From NCBI GenBank assembly GCA_963738425.1, contig CAVTWT010000030.1, forward strand, positions 62,001 through 126,000: a stretch of 64,000 nucleotides of DNA, written 5' to 3'. Below are positions 41,429 to 49,393 of the stretch, piece by piece (positions within the stretch are counted from its first letter, which is position 1; each line of letters opens with the position of its first letter). The stretch is from CADEEN01 sp963738425. GTDB lineage: Bacteria > Pseudomonadota > Gammaproteobacteria > Burkholderiales > Burkholderiaceae_C. The notes under the pieces were generated by a model. The model worked only from the letters and a program-made list of their open reading frames with translations. It was not told the DNA's origin and searched no databases. A program made the translations under genes and the position numbers.

Positions 41429-41839
41429 ATGGCAACTGCGAAGAAGGCACCGGCCAAGAAGGCTGCTGCGAAGAAGAAGGCACCGGCGAAGAAGGCCGCT
41501 GCGAAGAAGCCGGCCGCCAAGAAGGCGGCGAAGCGTCCGGCGGCCAAGAAGCCGGCGGCGAAGAAGAAGCCTGCGGCGAAGAAGAAGCCGGCTGCCAAGA
41601 AGGCAGCGAAGAAGGCCGCCAAGAAGAAGGCTGCGCCGAAGAAGAAGGCCGCTGCGAAGAAGCCTGCGAAAAAGAAGGCCCCTGCGAAAAAAGCGGCGAA
41701 GAAGAAGGCTGCGCCTGCGAAGAAGGCGGCCCCTGCGAAGAAAGCTGCTCCGGCAGCCGCAGCGGCTCCTGCACCTGCAGCGAAGACGACGCTGAGCCCC
41801 GCGGCCGCATGGCCGTTCCCGACAGGCAACAAGCCTTAA
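41429..41839 (+). CDS. Histone H1-like lysine/alanine-rich DNA-binding protein
   Basis: This 136-residue protein is composed almost entirely of Lys, Ala and Pro in repeats of the PAKKAA/AAKKKA type (residues 4-115), followed by an Ala/Pro spacer and a distinct C-terminal tail TLSPAAAWPFPTGNKP. It resembles the histone-H1-like nucleoproteins of many Burkholderiales and the AlgP-type tails of Pseudomonas, which bind DNA non-specifically. AAGGAG (41417-41422) is well placed before the ATG. A strong terminator follows. The repeats make length variation between strains likely. Confidence 0.9.
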   Translation: MATAKKAPAKKAAAKKKAPAKKAAAKKPAAKKAAKRPAAKKPAAKKKPAAKKKPAAKKAAKKAAKKKAAPKKKAAAKKPAKKKAPAKKAAKKKAAPAKKAAPAKKAAPAAAAAPAPAAKTTLSPAAAWPFPTGNKP

Positions 41840-41919
41840 GGGATCTCGCGGGACTGCATGCGATCCCGGCGGGCCGTGCGCGAGCGCGGCTCGTCCAGGA
41901 TTCGCAACAGCGCCAAACG

Positions 41920-41949
41920 ACAAACCCGGCCTCGGCCGGGTTTGTTTTT
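41920..41949 (+). terminator. Rho-independent terminator after the histone-like gene
   Basis: A stem of up to 12 bp (41920-41931 with 41934-41945, centred on AAACCCGGC/GCCGGGTTT) is followed by TTTTT. It lies 80 bp after the stop. Between the stop and the hairpin I see nothing coding. Confidence 0.92.
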
Positions 41950-41992
41950 GGTCAACAGAGTTCGCGGTGCCGAGCCGACCGCAAGCGGAGGA

Positions 41993-42376
41993 TCAGAGCT
42001 CCATCGGTTCAGTGTTGGCGAACAGCACGACGTTGCCCGACGCCGCCGACTTGGCGTCATAGGCTGCGGCGGCTTCAAGAGCGCGCTCGGCCAAGGCACG
42101 CCGTTCGTCGGCGCTTGCCGCTGGTGTACTGACGGGGCTAGAGCGCACGGTGTGGTGGGCTTTGCGCAAGTCAGAGATGGCCTTGCTGAGCTGGGCAATC
42201 TGTTCGCGCGCGTGCATGGAGCGCTCAATGGCCCCGTTGCGCGCCTCTTCCGAGCGCAACAAGCGCTGCTGCAATTGATCGATTTTCTGCCGGCTGTGCC
42301 AGCGGTAGGCCACGGCACCGATCGCGCTGCCGCCCAGCGCCGCCACGCAGAGTTGGATCAATTGAAGAGATTGCAT
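41993..42376 (-). CDS. Membrane-anchored coiled-coil protein of unknown function
   Basis: This 127-residue protein has an N-terminal hydrophobic segment (about residues 5-24, LQLIQLCVAALGGSAIGAVAY). A charged helical region follows, with likely coiled coil at about 30-70 (KIDQLQQRLLRSEEARNGAIE), then an Ala-rich region and a short C-terminal tail. I recognise no family. I chose the ATG at 42376; another in-frame start lies 12 bp upstream. It is followed by the histone-like gene's terminator on the opposite strand. Confidence 0.7.
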   Translation of the reverse strand: MQSLQLIQLCVAALGGSAIGAVAYRWHSRQKIDQLQQRLLRSEEARNGAIERSMHAREQIAQLSKAISDLRKAHHTVRSSPVSTPAASADERRALAERALEAAAAYDAKSAASGNVVLFANTEPMEL

Positions 42377-42448
42377 TTCCCGCCGCACATCGTTGTTTTA
42401 CTTCCTGTCACTCTACCGGCGGCGTGCGCGCATCGGCGTGAACTTGCC

Positions 42449-43367
42449 TCACTTGAGCATGTCGGCAGGCTCGAAGCGGTGATTCTGCCCACCGCGGTGT
42501 GCAATCTTCAGCGCACCCAAGCGGTTGCCGAGCGTGGCCGCACGTGTCAACGGCCAGCCGCGCTCCAGGCCATAGAGCAAGCCGGCGCGAAACGCATCGC
42601 CGCAGCCGGTGGGGTCGACGACGGCGTCCGCCTTGACTGCCAGGGACGGGCGTGCGTCCTCCCCGGTGCCAGACCTCGCAGCCTTGCTCGGCCAGCGTGA
42701 CCACGATGCCTTCGATGTTGGGTCGCTGCGAGATGTCGGTCAGCGACTCGCCGGTGCGCTCGCAGAGCATGCGTGCCTCGTAGTCGTTGAGCGCCACCCA
42801 GCGTGCCATGCCGAGGATCTCGCGGTGCTCGGCGCCGTCGAACTGTGGCAGCTGCTGGCCCGGGTCGAAAACGAACGGTATGCCCTGCTCGTGCATCTGC
42901 TGGGCATGCTGGCTCATCGCGTCGCGGCCGTCGGGCGCAATGATGCCGATCGTCAGGTCGGCGCGTTGCTGGCGTTTCGGCACAGGGGCCAGGTGGGCCA
43001 GGCTCATCGCCCCAGGGTGAAACGCGGTGATCTGGTTGTTGTCCTGGTCGGTGATGATGATCGCCTGCGCGGTGTAGTGATCCGGCTCGGTCATGATCTG
43101 CGAGGTGTCGATGCCCAGGCCTTTCAGCCGCGCGATGTACTCGTCGCCGTCACTGCCGAGCGCCGCCAGGATCACCGGCTCGCCGCCCAGCAGCTTCAGC
43201 GTGTAGGCGATGTTGCCGGCGCAGCCTCCCCACTCGCGGCGCAGCGTCGGTACCAGGAACGACACGTTCAAGATGTGCACCTGCTCCGGCAGGATCTGCT
43301 GCGCAAAACGGCCAGGAAATGTGGTGATCGTGTCGAAGGCCAGGGAGCCACAGATCAGGGCGGGCAT
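42449..43367 (-). CDS. PfkB-family sugar/nucleoside kinase, frame broken once
   Basis: This carbohydrate kinase starts MPALICGSLAFDTITTFPGRF and has the substrate region REWGGCAGNIAYTLKLLGG. The frame then breaks at a C run at 42661-42664. One base less restores GCEVWHREDARPSLAVKADAV followed by the PfkB signature DPTGCGDAFRAGLLYGLERG with the catalytic Asp, and a normal end HRGGQNHRFEPADMLK. The repaired protein is 305 residues. Relatives in Burkholderiales are annotated as adenosine-kinase-like; the substrate is not certain from sequence. Confidence 0.88.
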
Positions 43368-43369
43368 GT

Positions 43370-43447
43370 CAGTGACCGCCCGGCCGTCCGAAGGGCACTG
43401 GCGCCCCCTTGGGGGGCAGCGAACGAAGTGAGCGTGGGGGTTTCATA
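43370..43447. repeat. Intergenic repeat, copy 1 (divergent member)
   Basis: This stretch contains GCGCCCCCTTGGGGGGCAGCGAACGAAGTGAGCGTGGGGG-type blocks: an inverted CCCCC/GGGGG core followed by CGAAC-GAAGTGAGCG. It shares the general plan of the four other repeats in the window but is the least similar. It fills the gap between the PfkB kinase and the DUF3426 gene. Confidence 0.6.
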
Positions 43448-43454
43448 TCTGCTT

Positions 43455-44498
43455 TCAGGGGTAGAACAGGTCGATCGTGTAGCCGGTGACGCGGCGGTCA
43501 CCGACATCGAGCGTGGCCAGCGCCGACCACTCGGCGCCGGCAGCCAGCGCCTCGGGCGCTGTGCCGCCCAACTCCGCAGCACGCAGCACGCGCCGCGTCA
43601 CGACCTCGCCGCGCGGATCGGTCAGCGTCAGATCCAGCGCGGGCATCGCCACAGCCCAGGTGGCTCGGTTGCGGACCGCGAGTTGCAGCTTGTACAGCGG
43701 CGCGCCGTCGACACGCGTCAAGCCGCTGCTCTCCACCGAAACGGCGTCGAGCGAACGTGGCGCCTGGACGTCGCAACCCAGCGGTGCGCAAACCGCGCGC
43801 AACGGCTCGGTGATGCCTGGCCAGCGCGCAGCCAGTGCATCGCGCTGGTGCAACGCCATTTGCGCACCCAGCAAGAGTGGCAGCGCCAGAGCGGCAGCAA
43901 TCGTCAGCCGTCGCACGACCGGCCGCTGCCAGCGCGCGTCCCGCTCGGCGTCACGAACGAAGCTCGGCGCCAGCGGCGCAGGCCCGGTGTAAACGGGTGC
44001 GGACTCGTCGAAGGTGGTGTGGTGGCCGCTGTGTTCGGTCAGCAGCGCCGCATCGTCGTCGTCGTCGCGGTCGTCGTGGTACGAAGCCGTGAACGACGCT
44101 GCAGCGGCGGCTTGGTCGGCGCTCGAATCAGCCGAGGCCTCGACCGCTGTGCCCGCCTGGGTGCTGTGCACCGGGTCAGCGTGCAGCAGTGCACGCGTCG
44201 ACGGCTCATCTTCTACGTCGTCGGCAGCGTCTGCGTCGCCGTAGTAGGCGAACGAGTCAACGTCGGACGGCGGCGGTGCGGCCACTACCGACAGCGGCTT
44301 CGACGCGGCCATGACCGGCTCCTGCTGCAGCGGCATCGGCCCGGAGGTGTTCTCTCGCTCCAGATCGAACAAGCCTTCGAGGGCGCTGAACACCGTGCCA
44401 CAGCGGCCGCAGCGGACCCAGCCTTCGGACGCCTTGAGCTGATCCTGCTGCACACGGAACACGGTGCTGCAGGCGCTGCAACGTGTGGCCAGGCTCAT
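43455..44498 (-). CDS. Zinc-ribbon/DUF3426 membrane protein
   Basis: This 347-residue protein starts MSLATRCSACSTVFRV, an MJ0042-type zinc ribbon with two Cys pairs (CSAC, CGRC). A long acidic low-complexity linker (about 50-175) follows, then one membrane helix (about 195-212, LTIAAALALPLLLGAQMAL). The C-terminal DUF3426 domain is probably periplasmic (VRNRATWAVAMPALDLTLTD). Its ATG overlaps the prmA stop (ATGA). This zinc-ribbon protein downstream of prmA is typical of Betaproteobacteria; its function is unknown. Confidence 0.9.
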   Translation of the reverse strand: MSLATRCSACSTVFRVQQDQLKASEGWVRCGRCGTVFSALEGLFDLERENTSGPMPLQQEPVMAASKPLSVVAAPPPSDVDSFAYYGDADAADDVEDEPSTRALLHADPVHSTQAGTAVEASADSSADQAAAAASFTASYHDDRDDDDDAALLTEHSGHHTTFDESAPVYTGPAPLAPSFVRDAERDARWQRPVVRRLTIAAALALPLLLGAQMALHQRDALAARWPGITEPLRAVCAPLGCDVQAPRSLDAVSVESSGLTRVDGAPLYKLQLAVRNRATWAVAMPALDLTLTDPRGEVVTRRVLRAAELGGTAPEALAAGAEWSALATLDVGDRRVTGYTIDLFYP

Positions 44499-45394
44499 GG
44501 CGGGCCGCCTGCCGTGGCAGTCATCAGCACCCAGCCCTCTTCGCTGTCGGTGACATCGAGCATGCACCACGGCGCATAGGCCTCGCGCAACTCGTCGACT
44601 TGCCGCGCGAGGATGCCGGCAAGCACCAGCGACCCACCACTGGCGAGGTGGCCGGTCAGCAAGGGGGCCAACAGCGTCAGCGGTTTGGCGAGGATGTTGG
44701 CCAGAACCAGATCGTAGGTGCCTTGCGCGGCGTCCGGCAACGCGGCGTTGAGCGTCACGCTGTTGGCCTGCGCATTGGCGCGCGTGGATGCCACTGCGGC
44801 GTCGTCGATGTCCACCGCGTCGATGGCCTTCGCGCCATGCAGCGCGGCGCCGATCGCGAGGATGCCCGAGCCGCAGCCATAGTCGAGGACGCGGCCCCAA
44901 GGCCGTGCATGCGATGCGATCCAGCGCAGGCACATGCGTGTCGTCGGGTGCGTACCGGTTCCGAAGGCAAGGCCGGGGTCGAGGCGGATCACCTGCTGCG
45001 CGGCGGCGGGGGCGTCGTGCCAGCTCGGCACGATCCAGAACTCCGGCGTGATCTCCACCGGTGCGAACTGCGACTGCGTGACCCGCACCCAGTCTTCGTC
45101 GGGCACGGTGTCAATTGACTGCACATGTACGTTGGCGGCGGCCCAGTCCTGGGCCAGCAGCAGCGTCGCCGCGTTGGTGGCTTGCGCCGCGTTCTCGAAC
45201 AGCGCACGCACGGTCGACTGCACCCAGCCCGCGCGCGGCGCCGGCATGCCCGGCTCGCCAAACATCGCCTGCTCGGACGCGCTGTCGGCTTGCGCGTCTT
45301 CGACGGACACTGCGAGCGCGCCGAGCTCGTCAGCCAAGGCATCAGACACGGGCTCGACCAGCGCCTCGTTCACGCGCAGCACCAATTCATCCAT
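44495..45394 (-). CDS. prmA: Ribosomal protein L11 methyltransferase PrmA
   Basis: This 299-residue methyltransferase trimethylates L11. The N-terminal L11-recognition domain is followed by a SAM domain with FGTGTHPTTRMCLRW, DYGCGSGILAIGAALHGA and DLVLANILAKPL. It starts MDELVLRVNEALVEP. It follows accC by 11 bp and overlaps the DUF3426 gene by four, so accB-accC-prmA-DUF3426 read as one operon. Confidence 0.97.
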   Translation of the reverse strand: MDELVLRVNEALVEPVSDALADELGALAVSVEDAQADSASEQAMFGEPGMPAPRAGWVQSTVRALFENAAQATNAATLLLAQDWAAANVHVQSIDTVPDEDWVRVTQSQFAPVEITPEFWIVPSWHDAPAAAQQVIRLDPGLAFGTGTHPTTRMCLRWIASHARPWGRVLDYGCGSGILAIGAALHGAKAIDAVDIDDAAVASTRANAQANSVTLNAALPDAAQGTYDLVLANILAKPLTLLAPLLTGHLASGGSLVLAGILARQVDELREAYAPWCMLDVTDSEEGWVLMTATAGGPP

Positions 45395-45405
45395 CGATCT
45401 GCAAG

Positions 45406-46755
45406 CTACCGTTTGTGCTGACCGAGCCAGCCTTCGAGATAGTGGATGCTCGTGCCGCCCTCGATGAACTTGGCATCGACCATCAGCTCGCGGTGCAGCG
45501 GGATGTTGGTCGAAATGCCTTCGACCACCGTCTCCGACAGCGCCGTGCGCATGCGCGCCAGCGCCTGCTCGCGCGTGTCGGCGTGGACGATGATCTTGCC
45601 GATCATCGAGTCATAGTTCGGCGGCACGAAGTAGTTGGCGTAGGCGTGCGAGTCAACGCGAACGCCAGGTCCGCCCGGCGGATGCCACGTCGTGATGCGC
45701 CCCGGCGACGGCGTGAACTTGTACGGGTCCTCGGCGTTGACGCGGCATTCGATGGCGTGGCCGCGCATCTCGATCTGGCGCTGAGAGAACGGCAGCTTCT
45801 CGCCGGCGGCGACGCGGATCTGCGTCTGCACGATGTCGATTCCGGTCACCATCTCGGTCACCGGGTGTTCGACCTGCACGCGCGTGTTCATCTCGATGAA
45901 GAAGAACTCGCCGTTCTCATACAGGAACTCGAAGGTGCCGGCGCCGCGATAGCCGATCTTCTTGCAGGCCGCGGCGCAGCGGTCGCCGATGCGCTCGATG
46001 ACGCGACGCGGAATGCCCGGCGCCGGCGCTTCCTCGATGATCTTCTGGTGGCGGCGCTGCATCGAACAATCGCGCTCGCCGAGCCAGACCGCGTTCTTGT
46101 GCTCGTCGGCCATGACCTGGATTTCGACATGGCGCGGGTTCTCGAGGAACTTCTCCATGTACACGGCCGGGTTGCCGAAGGCGGCGCCGGCTTCGGCGCG
46201 CGTGGTCTGCACGGCGTGGATCAGCGCTGCTTCGGTGTGCACGACGCGCATGCCGCGCCCGCCGCCGCCACCCGAAGCCTTGATGATCACCGGGTAGCCG
46301 ATCGTGCGCGCTTGCCTGACGATCTCTTTGGCGTCGTCGGGCAGCGCGCCCGCGGAGCCCGGCACGCAGGGCACGCCGGACTTGATCATGGCCTGCTTGG
46401 CCGAGACCTTGTCGCCCATGATGCGGATCGACTCCGGCGTCGGCCCGATGAATACAAAACCGCTGCGTTCGACGCGCTCGGCGAAGTCGGCGTTCTCGGA
46501 CAGGAAGCCGTAGCCCGGGTGGATTGCTTCGGCGTCGGTCACCTCGGCTGTCGAGATGATCGCCGGCATGTTGAGGTAGCTCTGCGCCGAGGCGGCCGGT
46601 CCGATGCAAACGGCCTCGTCGGCCAGCTTGACGTACTTGGCGTCGCGGTCGGCTTCGGAGTAGACGACGACCGACTTGACGCCCATCTCACGGCAGGCGC
46701 GTTGGATGCGCAGCGCTATTTCGCCTCTGTTGGCGATGAGAATCTTCTTGAACAA
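45406..46755 (-). CDS. accC: Acetyl-CoA carboxylase, biotin carboxylase subunit
   Basis: This 449-residue ATP-grasp enzyme carboxylates the biotin on AccB. It starts MFKKILIANRGEIALRI and has the glycine-rich loop KASGGGGGRGMR, ENPRHVEIQVMAD, MQRRHQKIIEEAPAP and the active-site stretch EMNTRVQVEHPVTE. The length matches the family. It lies 1 bp after accB and supplies malonyl-CoA synthesis together with AccA and AccD encoded elsewhere. Confidence 0.99.
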   Translation of the reverse strand: MFKKILIANRGEIALRIQRACREMGVKSVVVYSEADRDAKYVKLADEAVCIGPAASAQSYLNMPAIISTAEVTDAEAIHPGYGFLSENADFAERVERSGFVFIGPTPESIRIMGDKVSAKQAMIKSGVPCVPGSAGALPDDAKEIVRQARTIGYPVIIKASGGGGGRGMRVVHTEAALIHAVQTTRAEAGAAFGNPAVYMEKFLENPRHVEIQVMADEHKNAVWLGERDCSMQRRHQKIIEEAPAPGIPRRVIERIGDRCAAACKKIGYRGAGTFEFLYENGEFFFIEMNTRVQVEHPVTEMVTGIDIVQTQIRVAAGEKLPFSQRQIEMRGHAIECRVNAEDPYKFTPSPGRITTWHPPGGPGVRVDSHAYANYFVPPNYDSMIGKIIVHADTREQALARMRTALSETVVEGISTNIPLHRELMVDAKFIEGGTSIHYLEGWLGQHKR

Positions 46756-46756
46756 C

Positions 46757-47233
46757 TCAGCCTCGGCGGTCGATCACGAACAAAGGCTGACCGAACTCCA
46801 CGGCCTGGCCGTTCTCGACCAGGATCTTCGTGATCGAGCCACCGACGTCGGCCTCGATCTCGTTCATGATCTTCATCGCTTCGATGATGCACAGCGGCTC
46901 GCCGGCCTTGACCACGCTGCCCACTTCGACCAGCGGTTTGCCGCCAGGCGTGGCCGCGCCATAAAAGGTACCGACCATCGGCGACTTGACGGTGTGCCCG
47001 CCATCGGCGTCTTCACCATCGGCAACGACGGCCGCCGCAGCGGGCGCGGCCTGCGGCGCTGACGCCGGCATCGCCATCGGCGGCGCGGTCATCACCAGCG
47101 GCGCGGCACCCATGGCCATCTGCGCGCCGGCCTTGACGATGCGCACCTTGCCGTCGGCTTCGGTGATCTCCAGTTCGGCAATGTTCGATTCCGACACCAG
47201 ATCCACCAGTGTCTTGAGCTTGCGCAGGTCCAT
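46757..47233 (-). CDS. accB: Biotin carboxyl carrier protein of acetyl-CoA carboxylase
   Basis: This 158-residue protein has a short N-terminal dimerisation region (MDLRKLKTLVDLVSES), an Ala/Pro/Met-rich linker (about 35-70) and the biotinyl domain with the attachment site EAMKIM (Lys 121). I chose the ATG at 47233. Its gene leads accB-accC-prmA. The 166 bp upstream hold no further gene. Confidence 0.98.
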   Translation of the reverse strand: MDLRKLKTLVDLVSESNIAELEITEADGKVRIVKAGAQMAMGAAPLVMTAPPMAMPASAPQAAPAAAAVVADGEDADGGHTVKSPMVGTFYGAATPGGKPLVEVGSVVKAGEPLCIIEAMKIMNEIEADVGGSITKILVENGQAVEFGQPLFVIDRRG

Positions 47234-47399
47234 CTCTTGGTCTCCGGGCGCTGATGCGCCGCTATCTTCGCTTCTGAAGCCGCCAACGTCGGTCAAAACT
47301 TCAATCTGCCATCACTCACGGTCTGTCGTCCGCGGGCTGGCGAAGGCTCGGACTCTACAAGATTTGGCAGCCGTTGCCGCCAGTTCCCATGGCTTTGGC

Positions 47400-47930
47400 C
47401 TAAGAAAAACCTCTGGCCCAGGCAGTGAGCTGCTCGTACTGCGTTTCACCGATGTGGCGCTTCACGACTTGGCCGTCGCGGCCATAGATCACCGTGAATG
47501 GCAGGCCACCACTCAAGTTGCCCAAGCGGCGAGACAGATCGATGCCGGCAAAGCCGGCCAGCGCAATCGGAAAGGCCACCGGCGTGTCGGCGAGGAACTT
47601 GCGCACGGCCTCGGCGTTGTCGGCAGCCAGGCCGAGCACCTGCCAGCCCTTGACACGGTGGTCACGATAGAAGCGGTCGAGGGCGGGCATCTCGCGTACG
47701 CAGGGCGGGCACCAAGTGGCCCAGAAGTTCAGCACCAGCGGTTGGCCGCGAAGCGAGGCCATCGCCAGGCGCTGGGGGCCGGGAGTCTCAAAGTCGAGTG
47801 TCCACAGTTCGGCGCTCGCCGTGTCCGCAGGATCGGCCCGACGCTGCCAGAGATAGGCAGCCGCACCAGCTGCCGCCGCGGCGGCGCCGGCCACGCCGGC
47901 CGTGATCAGCGTGCGCCGTGGCGTCGTCAT
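47400..47930 (-). CDS. TlpA/ResA-type thioredoxin-like protein
   Basis: This 176-residue protein has an N-terminal Ala-rich membrane anchor or signal (about 8-26, preceded by a TTPRRT segment) and a periplasmic thioredoxin fold with active site WATWCPPCVREMP (Cys 74 and Cys 77). GGLPFTVIYGRDGQVV carries the cis-Pro. Such proteins reduce apocytochrome c or other periplasmic disulfides. The ATG overlaps the stop of the upstream gene (ATGA). Confidence 0.93.
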   Translation of the reverse strand: MTTPRRTLITAGVAGAAAAAAGAAAYLWQRRADPADTASAELWTLDFETPGPQRLAMASLRGQPLVLNFWATWCPPCVREMPALDRFYRDHRVKGWQVLGLAADNAEAVRKFLADTPVAFPIALAGFAGIDLSRRLGNLSGGLPFTVIYGRDGQVVKRHIGETQYEQLTAWARGFS

Positions 47931-48538
47931 GTGGTGCCCTCGATCAAGCGGGCCAGCGCACGCGCATCGCCGCGCCAACTGCGGCCCGCCGCGTCCGGCA
48001 CCAGCGCGCCCCGCAAGTCGTCGTGGTCGCGCACGGTGAGGTGCACGGTGATCCGCTCGCCCAAGGCCGCGCAGCGGTCGGCCAGGCTCAGTACCGACAG
48101 CGGCTCGCCGCGCCGGCCGGCGCCGGGAACTTCAGCAGTGTCGTAGTCGATGTTCAGGTTGATCAACGCGATCTCCGGCGCCTTGGCGTCGTCGGCGTAC
48201 AGATCGATGTGGATCGCCGACAGGCGCGTTGCCGTGCCGCGCCACACCGCGCCCGACAGGTGCGGGCGGAACTCGGCCAGCCGCTCCATCCAACCCAGCG
48301 CCGCGCCGCGCAAAGCCGCCAGCTCGGCCGGCTGCGTGTCGGCGCAGAACAGAGAGAGATGTTCGCGCACGGCCTCCTCGACCGCTTCATTGCTCGGCAA
48401 CTCGACACGCGAGCCGCCGCGCACGGCACCAGCGACATCACGCGCGGCTTTGCGCTTGGCAGTGCCGTACTCGAGTCCTTCTTCCACCACCAGCCTCGCC
48501 GCGGATGCGGCCAGCTCTGCGGACAGATCAAGGTTCAC
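47927..48538 (-). CDS. Conserved protein of unknown function (Burkholderiales-type)
   Basis: This 203-residue protein is cytoplasmic, with no signal or membrane segment. Conserved-looking blocks are ARLVVEEGLEYGTAKRKAAR, HLSLFCADTQPAELAALR, RPHLSGAVWRGTATRLSAIH and DHDDLRGALVPD. Similar proteins in Burkholderia-type genomes are loosely annotated, sometimes as nucleotidyltransferases, which I cannot confirm here. The GTG start at 48538 overlaps the mtgA stop (GTGA) and the end overlaps the TlpA-like start, so the three are tightly coupled. Confidence 0.8.
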   Translation of the reverse strand: MNLDLSAELAASAARLVVEEGLEYGTAKRKAARDVAGAVRGGSRVELPSNEAVEEAVREHLSLFCADTQPAELAALRGAALGWMERLAEFRPHLSGAVWRGTATRLSAIHIDLYADDAKAPEIALINLNIDYDTAEVPGAGRRGEPLSVLSLADRCAALGERITVHLTVRDHDDLRGALVPDAAGRSWRGDARALARLIEGTT

Positions 48539-49296
48539 GGCACCTCCACCGCATTCATGCGCGCCGACACCGTGGCCGCCCTGTCGGCGAGATAGGCCGA
48601 ACCCATGCGTTTCTCGTAGCGCTTGGGTGCAGGCAACATGACCGCCAGTCGCGCCGCTTGCGTCACTCCGAGCTGCGCTGCGTCGGTGCGAAAGTAATAG
48701 CGCGCAGCGGCCTGCGCGCCGAACAGGCCCTCGCCCCACTCGACGTTGTTCAGATAGATCTCGAGGATGCGTTGCTTGGACAGCAACGTTTCCAGAGCGT
48801 AGGTCAGCACCAGTTCCTGGCCCTTGCGCAACGGCGTGCGCTCGCTGGAGAGAAACAAGTTCTTGGCGAGTTGCTGCGTGATCGTCGAGGCGCCGACAAG
48901 CTTCGCCGACACCGGCGCGATGGCCTTGTCGGGGTTGCGCTTCAACGCGCGTTCATTGCGTTTGTCGGCCTGCTCCTGTGCGCGCTGGTTGCGTTCCCAG
49001 GCCCGCTCCATCGCTTCCCAATCGACGCCGCCATGATCCGCAAAACTGGAGTCTTCACTGGCGATGACGGCGCGCTTCAGGTTTTTGCCCAGGCGCTCGT
49101 CGCTGACCCATTGCTGGCCCCAGGTGACGCGGCCGGTTTCGCTCATCAGGCGCCACATCTCGCTGCGCTGGAAGGTGGTCGATTGCGGGTCAGCCACGGC
49201 CATCAGCGCGATGCGGCCGACGAAGTAGAGCTGCAGCGCAAGAAAGCAAACGGCCAACAGCGCCACCAGCCGCAGCAAGTGAGAGCCAGCGCTCAT
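48535..49296 (-). CDS. mtgA: Monofunctional biosynthetic peptidoglycan transglycosylase MtgA
   Basis: This protein of about 253 residues is a GT51 glycosyltransferase anchored by one N-terminal helix (about residues 6-28, LLRLVALLAVCFLALQLYFV). Family motifs are VIASEDSSFADHGGVDW (catalytic Glu), ASTITQQLAKNLFLS, and KQRILEIYLNNVEWGEG. It polymerises lipid II. I chose the ATG at 49296, preceded by AGGGGG; a GTG at 49317 would add seven residues. Confidence 0.95.
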   Translation of the reverse strand: MSAGSHLLRLVALLAVCFLALQLYFVGRIALMAVADPQSTTFQRSEMWRLMSETGRVTWGQQWVSDERLGKNLKRAVIASEDSSFADHGGVDWEAMERAWERNQRAQEQADKRNERALKRNPDKAIAPVSAKLVGASTITQQLAKNLFLSSERTPLRKGQELVLTYALETLLSKQRILEIYLNNVEWGEGLFGAQAAARYYFRTDAAQLGVTQAARLAVMLPAPKRYEKRMGSAYLADRAATVSARMNAVEVP

Positions 49297-49318
49297 CGCG
49301 CCCCCTTGGCGCTTCACG

Positions 49319-49393
49319 CCGTCCCCCAGGGACTCGCAGAGGCCCCTTCGTGGCCCCAGGGGAGCGAGCGCCTTGGGAGCGGCCCGGCGGCGC
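49319..49393. repeat. Intergenic repeat, copy 2
   Basis: The block contains the element CGCCTTGGGAGCGGCCCGGCG (split here as CGCCTTGGGAGC and GGCCCGGCGG) and a CCCCAGG...GGGG region. It lies exactly between the TonB-like gene and mtgA. Relative to transcription it is in the opposite orientation to copies 3, 4 and 5. Confidence 0.75.

Noticed and set aside
41429..41839. The Lys/Ala repeat region as a tandem DNA repeat or CRISPR-like array.
   Set aside because: The periodicity is at the codon level of a coding gene; there are no unique spacers or conserved direct repeats.
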